The notes: a model not told the origin generated them from the sequence alone. 64,000 bases of DNA from a bacterium (GCA_019695335.1 JAIBAF010000009.1:1-64000); one strand, 5' to 3'. Counted from the first letter of the stretch, positions 26,936 to 36,098 are shown. A program made the numbers and translations.

Positions 26936-27763
26936 TTAAAGCTGATCAATCAACACTTGTAAATCGAATCCTTCTTTACGCGAGCGGATATCAAAATAAA
27001 ATAATGTAACAAAAATCATTTGCATGGGTAAAAGCAGCACGGACACGATGGCTCCTCCGGTTAGTTTTAACACGTCAAAATCCGGCATAAGCCCTCCTAT
27101 CCATGCAATTTGCTCAAGAATGATGGAATAAATTCCCGCAAATAAATACGTCAGCGAAAATCCGAGAATTCCCAGCAACAACCATGTAATCGCGACCAAT
27201 CCTATCGCGCGACCCCATTCCAGCCGCATTAATTTTTGCGAACGTTGCCAGACCTGAGTCATGGTTTTGCAACCTTCCATGAGAATTAACGGCGTAGTGA
27301 ACAGTAATTGTAGGAAAAGCCAAACGCCGGGAATAAAACATAAAACCAAACCTGTAGCTATTAAAATTGTACTCAAAAATGAAATCCAAAACAGTGGACG
27401 GATTGATGCGCAGGTTTTTTTTACGACGCGCCATGGCGATATGTTTTGTTCATGCGTTCTTTCCAGCATAAATTGACAGATCAAACCTCCTGAAAACCAA
27501 TTGATGCATTGATCCAGAAGCAACATCAAAATATTCGTGAAAGTGTACGAAGAAGTTTCGAAAAAGTTGAAGGTGTTGAAGATATGTTCAATATCGATCG
27601 CGCCGATTTTATACAACAGAAATTTGAAACCGTATACCGGCAGGAACAGCCATAAAAGCAGAGCAACAAGCGATTGGTATTCTTGCCGATAAAAAGATAA
27701 TCCGGCATCGATCGTATCGATAATGTTGCGACGGGCGACAAGCCCGGATGAAACGGAATTCAT
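26936..27763 (-). CDS. Polytopic membrane protein (YciC/DUF975-like) at the head of the MoxR gene set
   Basis: 275 residues with about six hydrophobic helices: ~30-50, 78-100, 125-145, 145-165 with an LCFIPGVWL turn, 185-215, and 240-262. The pattern of a cytoplasmic N-terminus, the FIPGVWLFLQLLFTTPLILMEG segment and a basic loop after it is shared with the glycerophosphodiester-phosphodiesterase membrane domain/DUF975 group. These proteins commonly head DUF4129-DUF4350-MoxR runs. No catalytic residues can be assigned. It starts 5 bp after the aldehyde dehydrogenase stop, so the two are very probably cotranscribed. Confidence 0.75.
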   Translation of the reverse strand: MNSVSSGLVARRNIIDTIDAGLSFYRQEYQSLVALLLWLFLPVYGFKFLLYKIGAIDIEHIFNTFNFFETSSYTFTNILMLLLDQCINWFSGGLICQFMLERTHEQNISPWRVVKKTCASIRPLFWISFLSTILIATGLVLCFIPGVWLFLQLLFTTPLILMEGCKTMTQVWQRSQKLMRLEWGRAIGLVAITWLLLGILGFSLTYLFAGIYSIILEQIAWIGGLMPDFDVLKLTGGAIVSVLLLPMQMIFVTLFYFDIRSRKEGFDLQVLIDQL

Positions 27764-27768
27764 TCAGG

Positions 27769-29145
27769 CTAAGAATAAAAAAGTTTTTTGATGAGGCTGA
27801 GTTTGTTTTTATAAGGCGGGTACCGGATCGGGATATCGGGCCAGACCGGTGTGCGCATCAGGCTTCGCTTGCGTGAAAACGTTTCAAACGAATACCGGCC
27901 ATGGTATGTACCCATGCCGCTGAGTCCGACGCCGCCGAAAGGAAGGTGCGAATTGACAAAATGTACGAGCGTGTCGTTTATGCAGCCGTTGCCGAAGACG
28001 ATGCTGCTCAATATTTTTTCTTCAGTGTGATGATCATTGGTAAAAAGATACAACGATAACGGCCACGGTTTCTGGCGAATGATGGTAATAGCTTCGTCGA
28101 GATGTTCATACGTCAATATCGGAAGGATCGGGCCGAATATCTCGTCGGCCATGACGGCGCTGTCGGGTTTCGCTGAAATGATCGTCGGTGCAATAAATAA
28201 TTTTTCCCGGTTGGATTGTCCTCCGATGATGAGATCGGAACCTTCGATCAACTTCATAAGGCGATCGAAATGCCGCGAATTGATAATGTTTGTATAATTA
28301 CCGCTTTCAGAAGCATCGGCGCCAAAAAATTCCGCCGTATACTGGCGCATTTTGCCGATCAACCGGTCTTTAACGATTTGGTGCACTAATACATAATCCG
28401 GTGCAATACAAGTCTGGCCCGCGTTAAAAAATTTACCCCAAAAAATCCGCCGTGCAGCTACGTCGATATTGCAATCATCGTCGACGATGCAGGGGCTTTT
28501 ACCGCCGAGTTCAAGCGTTACCGGCGTCAAAGTCTTAGCCGCGGCTTCGGCGACGAAACGGCCGCCTGCAATGCCACCGGTATAAAAAATATGATCGAAA
28601 CGATACTGATCCACCAATTGCGGAACGACCACACGTCCATCGCCTTGAATAACCGCAACATGTTCGGGTGAAAAAGCCTCCGTTATGATCTTTTCAATGA
28701 TCGTATCCGTAGCCGGGGATAATTCAGAAGGCTTGAGAACGATGCAGTTACCTGCCGCCAAAGCGCCGATGAGCGGAGCCAGCACCAATTGAAAAGGATA
28801 ATTCCACGCGCCGACGATCAACACTTGTCCCAACGGTTCGTCGTGAATATAACTGCTGGATGGAAAATAAATCAACGGGGTGTGTACACGTTTCGGCTTC
28901 ATCCATTGATGGAGATGTTTCAAACAATGCTCAATCTCATCGTAGATAAAACCGATTTCACTGAGAAAACCTTCAAAGTCCGGCTTGTTCAAATCCTTTT
29001 TCAAAGCGTGCATGATATCGTGTTCATGCTTTTCGATAACGGACAACAAATGTTCTATTCGTTCCCGGCGAAATTCGTACGACCGCGTCGCTCCGGAATC
29101 GAAATAGACACGCTGTTTTTCAAGAATGGATAGGAAAGCGTTCAT
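27769..29145 (-). CDS. Aldehyde dehydrogenase (class 3/fatty-aldehyde type)
   Basis: 458 residues, the short length of class 3 and fatty-aldehyde dehydrogenases. Catalytic Cys246 is in FFNAGQTCIAPD and the general-base Glu in TLELGGKSP. Cofactor-site motifs WNYPFQLVLAPLIGALAAGN and YTGGIAGGRF and the NDTLVHFVNSHLPFGGVGLSGMG segment are all typical. It oxidises aldehydes to acids with NAD(P)+. The C-terminus is basic and moderately hydrophobic (PPYKNKLSLIKKLFYS), compatible with membrane association. It is the first gene of the minus-strand run that ends in a zinc alcohol dehydrogenase; a promoter lies at 29178-29206. It is not a microcompartment-type ALDH, as no encapsulation peptide is seen. 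Confidence 0.93.
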   Translation of the reverse strand: MNAFLSILEKQRVYFDSGATRSYEFRRERIEHLLSVIEKHEHDIMHALKKDLNKPDFEGFLSEIGFIYDEIEHCLKHLHQWMKPKRVHTPLIYFPSSSYIHDEPLGQVLIVGAWNYPFQLVLAPLIGALAAGNCIVLKPSELSPATDTIIEKIITEAFSPEHVAVIQGDGRVVVPQLVDQYRFDHIFYTGGIAGGRFVAEAAAKTLTPVTLELGGKSPCIVDDDCNIDVAARRIFWGKFFNAGQTCIAPDYVLVHQIVKDRLIGKMRQYTAEFFGADASESGNYTNIINSRHFDRLMKLIEGSDLIIGGQSNREKLFIAPTIISAKPDSAVMADEIFGPILPILTYEHLDEAITIIRQKPWPLSLYLFTNDHHTEEKILSSIVFGNGCINDTLVHFVNSHLPFGGVGLSGMGTYHGRYSFETFSRKRSLMRTPVWPDIPIRYPPYKNKLSLIKKLFYS

Positions 29146-29177
29146 ATGAAAATTAGTGGGTGCATGAAGCTTGCATG

Positions 29178-29206
29178 AATCTACGGATTAGCATCAGTCT
29201 ATTCAA
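29178..29206 (-). promoter_or_regulatory. Sigma-70-type promoter for the aldehyde dehydrogenase-MoxR-alcohol dehydrogenase run
   Basis: On the minus strand TTGAAT (29206-29201) and TAGATT (29183-29178) are separated by exactly 17 nt, placing transcription start ~25 nt before the ATG at 29145. Two direct copies of TGCATGAA (29161-29168, 29172-29179) lie at the start site. Confidence 0.5.
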
Positions 29207-29239
29207 TAACAAACTTTGCATCCGGGAATTTAAAAGAGA

Positions 29240-29282
29240 GCAAGAGTATTATTTTTATATAATACTCTTGCAATTTTTTTTT
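29240..29282 (+). terminator. Strong intrinsic terminator with no upstream plus-strand gene
   Basis: A perfect 13 bp stem (GCAAGAGTATTAT / ATAATACTCTTGC, loop TTTTAT) is followed by nine T. The orientation is plus, but the gene to its left is on the minus strand and cdd starts 75 bp to its right. It may end a short RNA from 29146-29239, block antisense transcription, or act as a cdd attenuator. Confidence 0.8.
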
Positions 29283-29357
29283 CGTGTTAATACATTGACA
29301 TGTCCCTCTCAAATGACTTTCCTGTAATGATCCTGATCATTTAAATGTAGGCAATGC

Positions 29358-29762
29358 GTGGATATCCAGAATTTGATCAAACAAGCTATAGCTGCGCGTA
29401 AATTTGCTATTGCGCCGTACTCGCACTTCGAAGTTGGATCACTGATCGTAACGGATTCAGGAAAAATTTTTACAGGCTGTAATATTGAAAACAGTACGTA
29501 TGGCCTGACGATTTGCGCGGAACGAGTTGCACTTTTCAAAGCGCTTTCGGAAGGTGAAACGATGTTTAAATACGTGGTGGTCGTAGCGAATACGCCGACC
29601 GTGTGTTATCCTTGCGGTTCATGCCGGCAAATCATTTCTGAATTCGCGCCCAAAGCGGAGATTGTTTGTGCCAATCTTCAATCCGTTTATGAAATATTCA
29701 AACCTCAGGAACTTTTTCCTCACGCGTTCGGGCCGGAAGATTTAAAGCACAACGGGGGTTGA
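29358..29762 (+). CDS. cdd: Cytidine deaminase
   Basis: 134 residues, a normal length for the tetrameric form, from a GTG start. Zinc and catalytic motifs are intact: CAE in TICAERVALFKALSEG and the Cys pair in PCGSCRQ. Substrate-binding GCNIENSTYGL is present. It deaminates cytidine and deoxycytidine in pyrimidine salvage. It lies 3 bp ahead of the MscS gene, so they are likely one transcript. A strong hairpin with a T-run sits 75 bp upstream. Confidence 0.95.
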   Translation: MDIQNLIKQAIAARKFAIAPYSHFEVGSLIVTDSGKIFTGCNIENSTYGLTICAERVALFKALSEGETMFKYVVVVANTPTVCYPCGSCRQIISEFAPKAEIVCANLQSVYEIFKPQELFPHAFGPEDLKHNGG

Positions 29763-29765
29763 AAA

Positions 29766-30830
29766 ATGGAACGGCTCGAAATGTGGTTTCCGGACGAACA
29801 TTACCGCGTTATCGTATCATCGCTGTTGGTGGTTGTGTGTGGATTTGTGCTGGCCCAATTGGTGCATGTATTATTTTATCTTACTCACAAAATCATAACA
29901 TCGCGCACCAAAACCGATCTGGATGATAAAATTCTGGATGTGTCACGACGGTCGGTGCAAAGAATTATCGTGGTGTGGGGATTTTATATTGCAACGGATT
30001 GGCTTGACGACGTATATCAGGGAACGTGGACACATTATGCCGATGGGATTTTTTTTGTTATAGTTGTTTTTCTGATATCAGTTTTGATTTCCAATATCAA
30101 TCGCGTTGTGATGGAATGGTATGTGACGTCGATTGCCGTTCGTACCGATTCACCCGTTGACGACGAAATTGTTCCTCTTGTTAAACGCGTCAGCAATCTT
30201 CTTTTATATTCCATAGCGGGGATCATTTGCCTGGATCATTTTCATATTGATATTAAGGCACTGGTCGTGTCGCTTGGTGTTGGGTCGTTTGCCGTGGCGT
30301 TTGCGGCGCAGGAAACGTTGGCCAATATGATCGCAGGGTTTGTTATCATGGTGGATCGGCCGTTTCGTGTGGGCGACCGGATTCGGGTGACGGCAACGCA
30401 ACAGGTCGGCGACGTTATTCAAGTCGGACTACGCAGCACAAAAATTCTCGATTTCGATAACAATATTGTTACTATTCCTAATGCACAAATTATCAAAGGC
30501 GATATTATTAATTTTTCATATCCGGAAGCTGCGATGCGAGTAAAGATTGAAATCGGAATTGCCTACGGATCCGATATTGAAAAAGCAAAAAAAATTATGG
30601 AAGGAACATGTGCATCTTTCCCAGTCATATTGACCGATCCGGCGCCGAAAGCTTATCTTGTTGGATTCGGAGATTCGGCTTTAAATATGATTGTAGTGGC
30701 GCGAGCCAGTCATTATAAGGAAGCGTTTGAAGTGTCTGACCAGATCCGGATCAAAATTCATGACGAGTTTGTCAAAGCCGGTATAGAAATTCCTTTTCCT
30801 CAGCGCGTTGTTCACATGCAAAAGAATTAA
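29766..30830 (+). CDS. MscS-family small-conductance mechanosensitive channel
   Basis: 354 residues with membrane helices at ~15-35, ~65-80, ~95-112 and ~140-158. The pore-lining TM3 follows, LGVGSFAVAFAAQETLANMIAGFVIMVDRPFRVGDRI, with the Gly/Ala-rich MscS signature. The beta domain (STKILDFDNNIVTIPNAQIIKG) and alpha/beta C-terminal domain follow. It relieves hypo-osmotic stress at the inner membrane. It has one more N-terminal helix than E. coli MscS. It begins 3 bp after cdd. Confidence 0.93.
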   Translation: MERLEMWFPDEHYRVIVSSLLVVVCGFVLAQLVHVLFYLTHKIITSRTKTDLDDKILDVSRRSVQRIIVVWGFYIATDWLDDVYQGTWTHYADGIFFVIVVFLISVLISNINRVVMEWYVTSIAVRTDSPVDDEIVPLVKRVSNLLLYSIAGIICLDHFHIDIKALVVSLGVGSFAVAFAAQETLANMIAGFVIMVDRPFRVGDRIRVTATQQVGDVIQVGLRSTKILDFDNNIVTIPNAQIIKGDIINFSYPEAAMRVKIEIGIAYGSDIEKAKKIMEGTCASFPVILTDPAPKAYLVGFGDSALNMIVVARASHYKEAFEVSDQIRIKIHDEFVKAGIEIPFPQRVVHMQKN

Positions 30831-30959
30831 ATAATGCTGCGTGAAAACTTGGGTTTATCTTGCATTTATATTCGGCGGTATGTATATTCGTGCCGTTGTT
30901 TATAACCCCTTTTCCTGAAAAGACTCATTTTCATATAATCGTTTACCGGAGAGATCATT

Positions 30960-33900
30960 ATGGATTTCAAGAACCTTCCATTGTTCCCCTCCTTGCGGAT
31001 ACTCGTTAGAAATGGTTGCCTGGGTTTGGTATTGCTGTTAATCGGCGGTACCAGCATTGTTTGGTCACAGGCCAATCCAAGAGGTGCGTTTGAATATGTA
31101 GCCCGCGCGGGCACGTCGGACGACGGAGCGCTGGATATGGTGTATGAAAATAACTTATTATATGTTGCTAATAAGTTCAGTGGATTACAAATCATTGATA
31201 TTTCCAATTTCAATGCGCCTAAAGTTATTAGCCGTACGCCATCGGCCGGACAGAATTACGGCTTGGCCAAAAAAGGCAATTACATTTATATGGCCGATAA
31301 CCTTGCGGGATTTCTGGTCTACGACGTTTCTAATCCGCGCAAACCGAAAAAAGTTGCAGAACTTGCTACTAAAGGCGAGGCGTGGGATGTCGAGATCGTC
31401 GGCAACTATGCCTATGTTGCAGCAGGCTTGGCAGGGCTGCTTGTCATTGATGTTACCGATCCACTTGCCCCGAAAGAAGTTGGATCGCTTCGCTACGAAA
31501 AAGAATGGGATTACGCCCGAAAAGTTTTTGTGACGTCGTCCGGACGGTTGTATGTTGCAGATCGTAAATCGGGGATCCATATCCTTGATATTTCCGTTCC
31601 GGCCACTCCGAAAGAAATCAAAAAATATTTGACTCAATTTGCCGTAGGCGTTTATGCTGATGACAACTATGCGTACGTAGCCGACGGTCCGGGCGGTTTG
31701 CTGATACTGGATGTAGTTAATCCCGAAAAAATACGGCAAGTTGCCAAGGTTGATCTGCCGGGTCATGCCAACGATGTCGTTAAAATCGGTAACTATGCAT
31801 ACATTGCTATTGATGACGCCGGTATTCGGGCGATCGACGTGACTAATCCGGCCAAACCTTTATTCGATGCGCGTTTTGACACACCCGGTCAGGCATTTAA
31901 AGTGTCCAAACAAGATATTTTCATGTTGGTTGCCGATCTGTCCTCCGTGTTGGTGTTGATTCACAATAAACCACCAATCATCTATAAAGTTGGTGATAAA
32001 ACTATTGCCGAAAATCAAACGCTCAAATTTAAAGTTCGCGGTATGGATCCCGATGGCAATCCCATAACGTTCTCGGGTAATTTTATTCCGGAAGGCGCTG
32101 TGTTCGATCCGAAAGATACGACATTCACATGGACGCCGAGTTTCGAGCAATCAGGTAAATACGAAGGCATCGTATTTACAGTTACGGAAAATACACAGAC
32201 CAAATTATTTTCACGCGATACGATGTCCATTACGGTGACGAATACCAATCGTCCTCCATCCTTACCGGTAACGGGCAATTATACAGTAGATGAAAATAAA
32301 CCCCTGGCGTTTACGATCAATGCGCCAACCGATCCCGATGTTGAAGATGACGGTAAATTGAAAGTTGCTTTGACGAATCCTCCGACCGGTGCGCAATTCG
32401 ATCCTGCCAAGCTGACGTTTAATTGGATTCCGTTGTACGATCAGTCCGGGAGTTATACGCTGAACTTTGTCGTCACCGATGGAGCCGGTGCGACGGAAAC
32501 AAAACAATCGGTGATTACGGTCGTGAATATTAATCGTCCACCGGTATTTGCTGATTTGAAAAATTCGGTTACCGTTGATGAAAACTTACCTCTGAATTTT
32601 CAAATTCAAGCGTCCGATCCCGATAAAGAAGATGTTGGAAAATTAGACTATCTCGGATTCAATCTTCCTCCGGGAGCGGCGTTTGATAAATCGACGCAGA
32701 CATTTTCATGGACGCCCACCTACGAACAGTCCGGCCAATATGACGGTTTATATTTCATCGTCAAAGATTTTGAAGGTTTGACGGATACGGTGTTTACTTC
32801 CATCACGGTCAACCACGTGAACCGTGCGCCTTTCCTGGCCAGCATTGTTGCTCAACAGGTGGATGAAGACAAGCCGTTGACGTATAAAGTCACCGGCGAT
32901 GACCCGGATGTGGAAGACAACGGCAAGCTCACGGTCAAATCGGTTGCATTACCTGAAGGCGCGACGTTCGACGAAGCGACCAAAACATTTTCATGGAAAC
33001 CGACATTCGACCAGTCAGGCGATCATACGGCGTCTTTCAAAATTTCCGATCCGGCAGGAGCTACGGATGAAATTGCAGTAAACATTGCAGTGAAAAATAT
33101 CAACCGTCCGCCGACGATTGCAGCTGTCCAAGCGCAAACTGGAGACGAAAACAAAGACTTCACCGTGGTCATTCCTGAAGGACAAGATTTAGATAAGGAA
33201 GATATTGGCAAGTTGACTTACTCGGCAGAGAATCTTCCTCAAGGCGCGAAGTTTGATCCGCAAACGCGTACGATCACGTGGTTGCCGACGTATGATCAAT
33301 CCGGCGTTTATGATGGCATTAAAGTGACGGTCAAAGACGTGCTGGGTTTGACGGCTGTTGTTTCGTTCAAAATTACGATCAACCATGTCAACCGTCCTCC
33401 AGTGATGACCGACATTCCGGCACAAACAGTTGACGAGACTAAGCTATTGAGTTTTGCCATTACGGCCTCCGATCCTGATAAAGAAGACGCCGGTAAGCTA
33501 ACATATGCTGCAGAAAATCTTCCGTCCGGTGCAACGTTCGACGTCAATACGCACCGTTTCTCATGGACGCCGACATTCGAACAGTCGGGTTCATATACCG
33601 TTACTTTCAAAGTAACGGATTTTGAAAAATTGACCGATTCGAAAACAGCAACGCTTACCGTAAATAATGTCAATCGTGCGCCGAAGTTACCGGTACTCGC
33701 TTCGACAACCGGCGATGAAAATAAAGCGTTCACTGTAACAATCGGAGCGGCCGAAGATCTTGACAAAGAAGATGCCGGTAAGTTGACTTATAAAGCGGAA
33801 GGGTTGCCGCAAGGCGCAACGTTTGATGAAAACAGCCGGACGATTTCGTGGACGCCGACATACGATCAATCAGGGACGTACCTCGTTAAGATTACAGTGA

Positions 33901-34808
33901 CTGACGCTGGCGGATTATTGGAAACCAAAAATCAGGAAATCAAAGTTAACCATATCAATCGTCCGCCGGTAATGACGCAGCCGTCCAATCAAACGACGGA
34001 TGAATCCAAAGCCGTCACGTTTACCGTTGAAGTATCCGATCCTGACAAAGAAGATCAGGGTCGTTTGGTCGTGCGTGCAGATGGTTTGCCGCAAGGTGCC
34101 GTATTCAATGCTCAAACACGATCCTTCTCATGGACGCCGACGTATGACCAGGCCGGTGAGTATACGGTTAAATTAACCGTCAATGATGCTGCTGGATTGA
34201 ACGAATCCAAGAGCGTTACCGTCAAGGTTAATAACGTCAATCGCAAACCGGCTTTGGGTTTGGTGACTAACCAAACGACGACCGAAAGCAAAGCTGTCGC
34301 CTTTACCGCGACCGCCACTGATCCTGATAAAGAAGATGCCGGTAAATTAACATTCTCTGCTGATGGCGTTCCGGACGGTGCGACGTTTGGCAGCGACGGT
34401 AAATTCTCATGGACGCCGACATACGATCAGGCCGGCGATTATAAACTGACTATTAAAGTTAAAGATGCCGACGGTTTGGAAGATTCCAAATCGATCAGCA
34501 TTAAGGTCACTAATGTGAATCGTCTGCCTAAGTTGGACGCGGTTTCCAATCAAGACGTAGAGGAAAACAAAGAACTGAGTTTCAAATTGTCGGCTTCTGA
34601 TGAAGATAAAGACAATAAACTGACGTTTACCATGAGCGGCGCCCCTGCCGGTGCAACGCTTTCGGCTGATGGCAATTTTGCATGGACGCCTAAGGTTGGA
34701 CAAGCCGGTAAATACACCGTTACTTTCAAAGTTTCCGATGGGACTGCAGTGGATACCAAAGCCGCAACCATTACCGTCGCTAAAGCGCCCGTTGAAAACA
34801 AGAATTAA
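30960..34808 (+). CDS. Large secreted protein: LVIVD beta-propeller plus ten cadherin/Ig-like repeats
   Basis: 1282 residues. A signal peptide lies near residues 18-40 (LVLLLIGGTSIVWSQA) after a basic N-terminus. Residues ~55-334 hold six full and one partial LVIVD repeats (GNYAYVA...GLLVIDVTDP), enough for a seven-bladed propeller. From ~335 to the end there are ten ~95-residue Ig/cadherin-like (He_PIG/dystroglycan-cadherin type) modules, separated by nine NxNR(P/A/K/L)P linkers; each has a DPDxED(x)GKL loop and an FSWTPTYDQSG strand. No membrane anchor or sorting signal is seen at the C-terminus. Acidic loops suggest Ca2+-stiffened rods. A surface or matrix protein is inferred. A TATAAT at 30934-30939 and GGAGAG before the ATG precede it. 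Confidence 0.88.
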   Translation: MDFKNLPLFPSLRILVRNGCLGLVLLLIGGTSIVWSQANPRGAFEYVARAGTSDDGALDMVYENNLLYVANKFSGLQIIDISNFNAPKVISRTPSAGQNYGLAKKGNYIYMADNLAGFLVYDVSNPRKPKKVAELATKGEAWDVEIVGNYAYVAAGLAGLLVIDVTDPLAPKEVGSLRYEKEWDYARKVFVTSSGRLYVADRKSGIHILDISVPATPKEIKKYLTQFAVGVYADDNYAYVADGPGGLLILDVVNPEKIRQVAKVDLPGHANDVVKIGNYAYIAIDDAGIRAIDVTNPAKPLFDARFDTPGQAFKVSKQDIFMLVADLSSVLVLIHNKPPIIYKVGDKTIAENQTLKFKVRGMDPDGNPITFSGNFIPEGAVFDPKDTTFTWTPSFEQSGKYEGIVFTVTENTQTKLFSRDTMSITVTNTNRPPSLPVTGNYTVDENKPLAFTINAPTDPDVEDDGKLKVALTNPPTGAQFDPAKLTFNWIPLYDQSGSYTLNFVVTDGAGATETKQSVITVVNINRPPVFADLKNSVTVDENLPLNFQIQASDPDKEDVGKLDYLGFNLPPGAAFDKSTQTFSWTPTYEQSGQYDGLYFIVKDFEGLTDTVFTSITVNHVNRAPFLASIVAQQVDEDKPLTYKVTGDDPDVEDNGKLTVKSVALPEGATFDEATKTFSWKPTFDQSGDHTASFKISDPAGATDEIAVNIAVKNINRPPTIAAVQAQTGDENKDFTVVIPEGQDLDKEDIGKLTYSAENLPQGAKFDPQTRTITWLPTYDQSGVYDGIKVTVKDVLGLTAVVSFKITINHVNRPPVMTDIPAQTVDETKLLSFAITASDPDKEDAGKLTYAAENLPSGATFDVNTHRFSWTPTFEQSGSYTVTFKVTDFEKLTDSKTATLTVNNVNRAPKLPVLASTTGDENKAFTVTIGAAEDLDKEDAGKLTYKAEGLPQGATFDENSRTISWTPTYDQSGTYLVKITVTDAGGLLETKNQEIKVNHINRPPVMTQPSNQTTDESKAVTFTVEVSDPDKEDQGRLVVRADGLPQGAVFNAQTRSFSWTPTYDQAGEYTVKLTVNDAAGLNESKSVTVKVNNVNRKPALGLVTNQTTTESKAVAFTATATDPDKEDAGKLTFSADGVPDGATFGSDGKFSWTPTYDQAGDYKLTIKVKDADGLEDSKSISIKVTNVNRLPKLDAVSNQDVEENKELSFKLSASDEDKDNKLTFTMSGAPAGATLSADGNFAWTPKVGQAGKYTVTFKVSDGTAVDTKAATITVAKAPVENKN

Positions 34809-34837
34809 TTAATTGATGAAAATTGGTTTGAAATTGA

Positions 34838-34868
34838 ATAGAGCGATCTTCGGATCGCTCTATGTTTT
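34838..34868 (+). terminator. UUCG-capped intrinsic terminator of the propeller/Ig-repeat gene
   Basis: A perfect 11 bp stem (ATAGAGCGATC / GATCGCTCTAT) with a TTCG tetraloop, followed by GTTTTTG, lies 30 bp after the stop codon. Confidence 0.85.
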
Positions 34869-34880
34869 TGTAGCCGGCGG

Positions 34881-34919
34881 AAAATAAAAAAAGGCTGTCC
34901 AAATTTTTTTGAACAGCCT
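34881..34919 (-). terminator. Intrinsic terminator of queA
   Basis: The stem AGGCTGT / ACAGCCT (34892-34898 / 34913-34919) is extended by CAAA/TTTG. On the minus strand it is followed by a T-tract (complement of 34881-34891). Confidence 0.8.
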
Positions 34920-34940
34920 GCAAATAAATTAAGATAATTT

Positions 34941-35969
34941 TTACTGGATCAACATTGCGTCGCCATAACTATAAAAGCGGTAATTGTCTTTGATGGCTTT
35001 TTTGTATGCTTTGAAGACAACTTCTTTGTCGGAAGCGAATGCACAAGCCAGCATCAGTAAGGTTGACTCCGGTAAATGAAAATTCGTGACGAGTTTGTCG
35101 ACAATTTTAAATTCATACGGAGGATAGATGAAACGATCTGTCCAACCGCGGTGCGGCTTGACGCGATTGAGCGCCGTAACGGCGCTTTCAATACTGCGAA
35201 CGACCGTCGAACCGACGGCGATGACTTTTCCTCCGGCGTCTTTGGTTTGATTGATCGCACGCGCCGTGATTTCAGGAATTTCAAAATATTCGGAATCCAT
35301 TTTATGACGGCCGAGGTCTTCGACGGCTACTTTGCGGAATGTGCCGAGCCCGACATGCAGAACCAATGGAACGATTTTGACGCCTTTACGTTTCAGTTTG
35401 GTCAATAATTCTTTAGTGAAATGGAGTCCGGCCGTGGGTGCCGCGACTGATCCACGAACGCGGGCGAAAACGGTTTGATAATCGATCTTGTCGCTTTCTT
35501 CCGCGTGACGTTTGATATACGGAGGAAGCGGGCATTGTCCGATCTTGTCGATAAATTTATGGAAGTCGCCGTTGTATACGAAACGTACGACGCGTCCACC
35601 GGAAACTGTATTGTCGATCACATCGCAAAAAACGCCGTCGACGACAAGCCGGTTGCCGATGCGAACTTTGCGGGCCGGTTTCACCAGAACTTCCCATAAA
35701 TTATTTTCAAGTTCGCGCAATAAAAAAACTTCAACTTTGGCGTTGGTTTTTTCTTTACGCGCCATCAGACGAGCCGGAAAAACGCGCGTTTCATTGACAA
35801 CTAAACAATCGTTCTTAGTAATGTATTCCGTAATGTCTTTAAATTTTTTATCTAGAAGGCTCCCGTCGCGGCGGTTAACTACCATTAATTTTGCATTATC
35901 CCGAGGATCGACTGGATATTGCGCAATGTATTTTTCGGGTAATTTAAATTTAAAATCCGATAATTTCAT
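34941..35969 (-). CDS. queA: S-adenosylmethionine:tRNA ribosyltransferase-isomerase
   Basis: 342 residues, standard length. Family motifs are the N-terminal LPEKYIAQYP, NDCLVVNETRVFPARL, SVAAPTAGLHFT, HVGLGTFRKV and NFHLPESTLLMLACAF. It transfers and isomerises the ribose of SAM onto preQ1 in tRNA to give epoxyqueuosine. A GAGG Shine-Dalgarno precedes the ATG. A queuosine-precursor transporter is encoded 2.5 kb away on the same strand (38508-39191), so the organism probably salvages precursor as well as finishing the modification. The gene is transcribed alone and divergent from the NYN-domain gene. Confidence 0.96.
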   Translation of the reverse strand: MKLSDFKFKLPEKYIAQYPVDPRDNAKLMVVNRRDGSLLDKKFKDITEYITKNDCLVVNETRVFPARLMARKEKTNAKVEVFLLRELENNLWEVLVKPARKVRIGNRLVVDGVFCDVIDNTVSGGRVVRFVYNGDFHKFIDKIGQCPLPPYIKRHAEESDKIDYQTVFARVRGSVAAPTAGLHFTKELLTKLKRKGVKIVPLVLHVGLGTFRKVAVEDLGRHKMDSEYFEIPEITARAINQTKDAGGKVIAVGSTVVRSIESAVTALNRVKPHRGWTDRFIYPPYEFKIVDKLVTNFHLPESTLLMLACAFASDKEVVFKAYKKAIKDNYRFYSYGDAMLIQ

Positions 35970-36076
35970 AGAGCCTCTATATTTGAATTATTTGAAGAAT
36001 TTTCTAAAATCGCGTAAATATAATAAAAATAATATGCGAATGCAATAAAAATTTAAATTAACCGTAAAAACTGCCA

Positions 36077-36098
36077 TTCTGACACTGTTATGTCAGAA
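36077..36098. promoter_or_regulatory. 8 bp inverted repeat between queA and the NYN gene, possible operator
   Basis: TTCTGACA / TGTCAGAA with a 6-nt spacer, and a partial direct repeat ACACTGTTA (36082-36090 and 36102-36110). It lies where the -35 of a promoter with TATAGT at 36113-36118 would fall. Confidence 0.45.

Noticed and set aside
20932-29145. Methanol-oxidation (mox) cluster because of MoxR and the dehydrogenases
   Set aside because: No PQQ-dependent methanol dehydrogenase or cytochrome cL genes; MoxR ATPases are general.
31185-31766. 193-residue open frame antisense to the LVIVD region
   Set aside because: Repetitive shadow of the LVIVD repeats; no ribosome-binding site or family.
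31962-34790. Regular ~285 bp tandem repetition, considered as CRISPR or satellite DNA
   Set aside because: The repeats are in frame and encode Ig/cadherin-like modules within one protein; unit length and divergence do not fit a CRISPR array.
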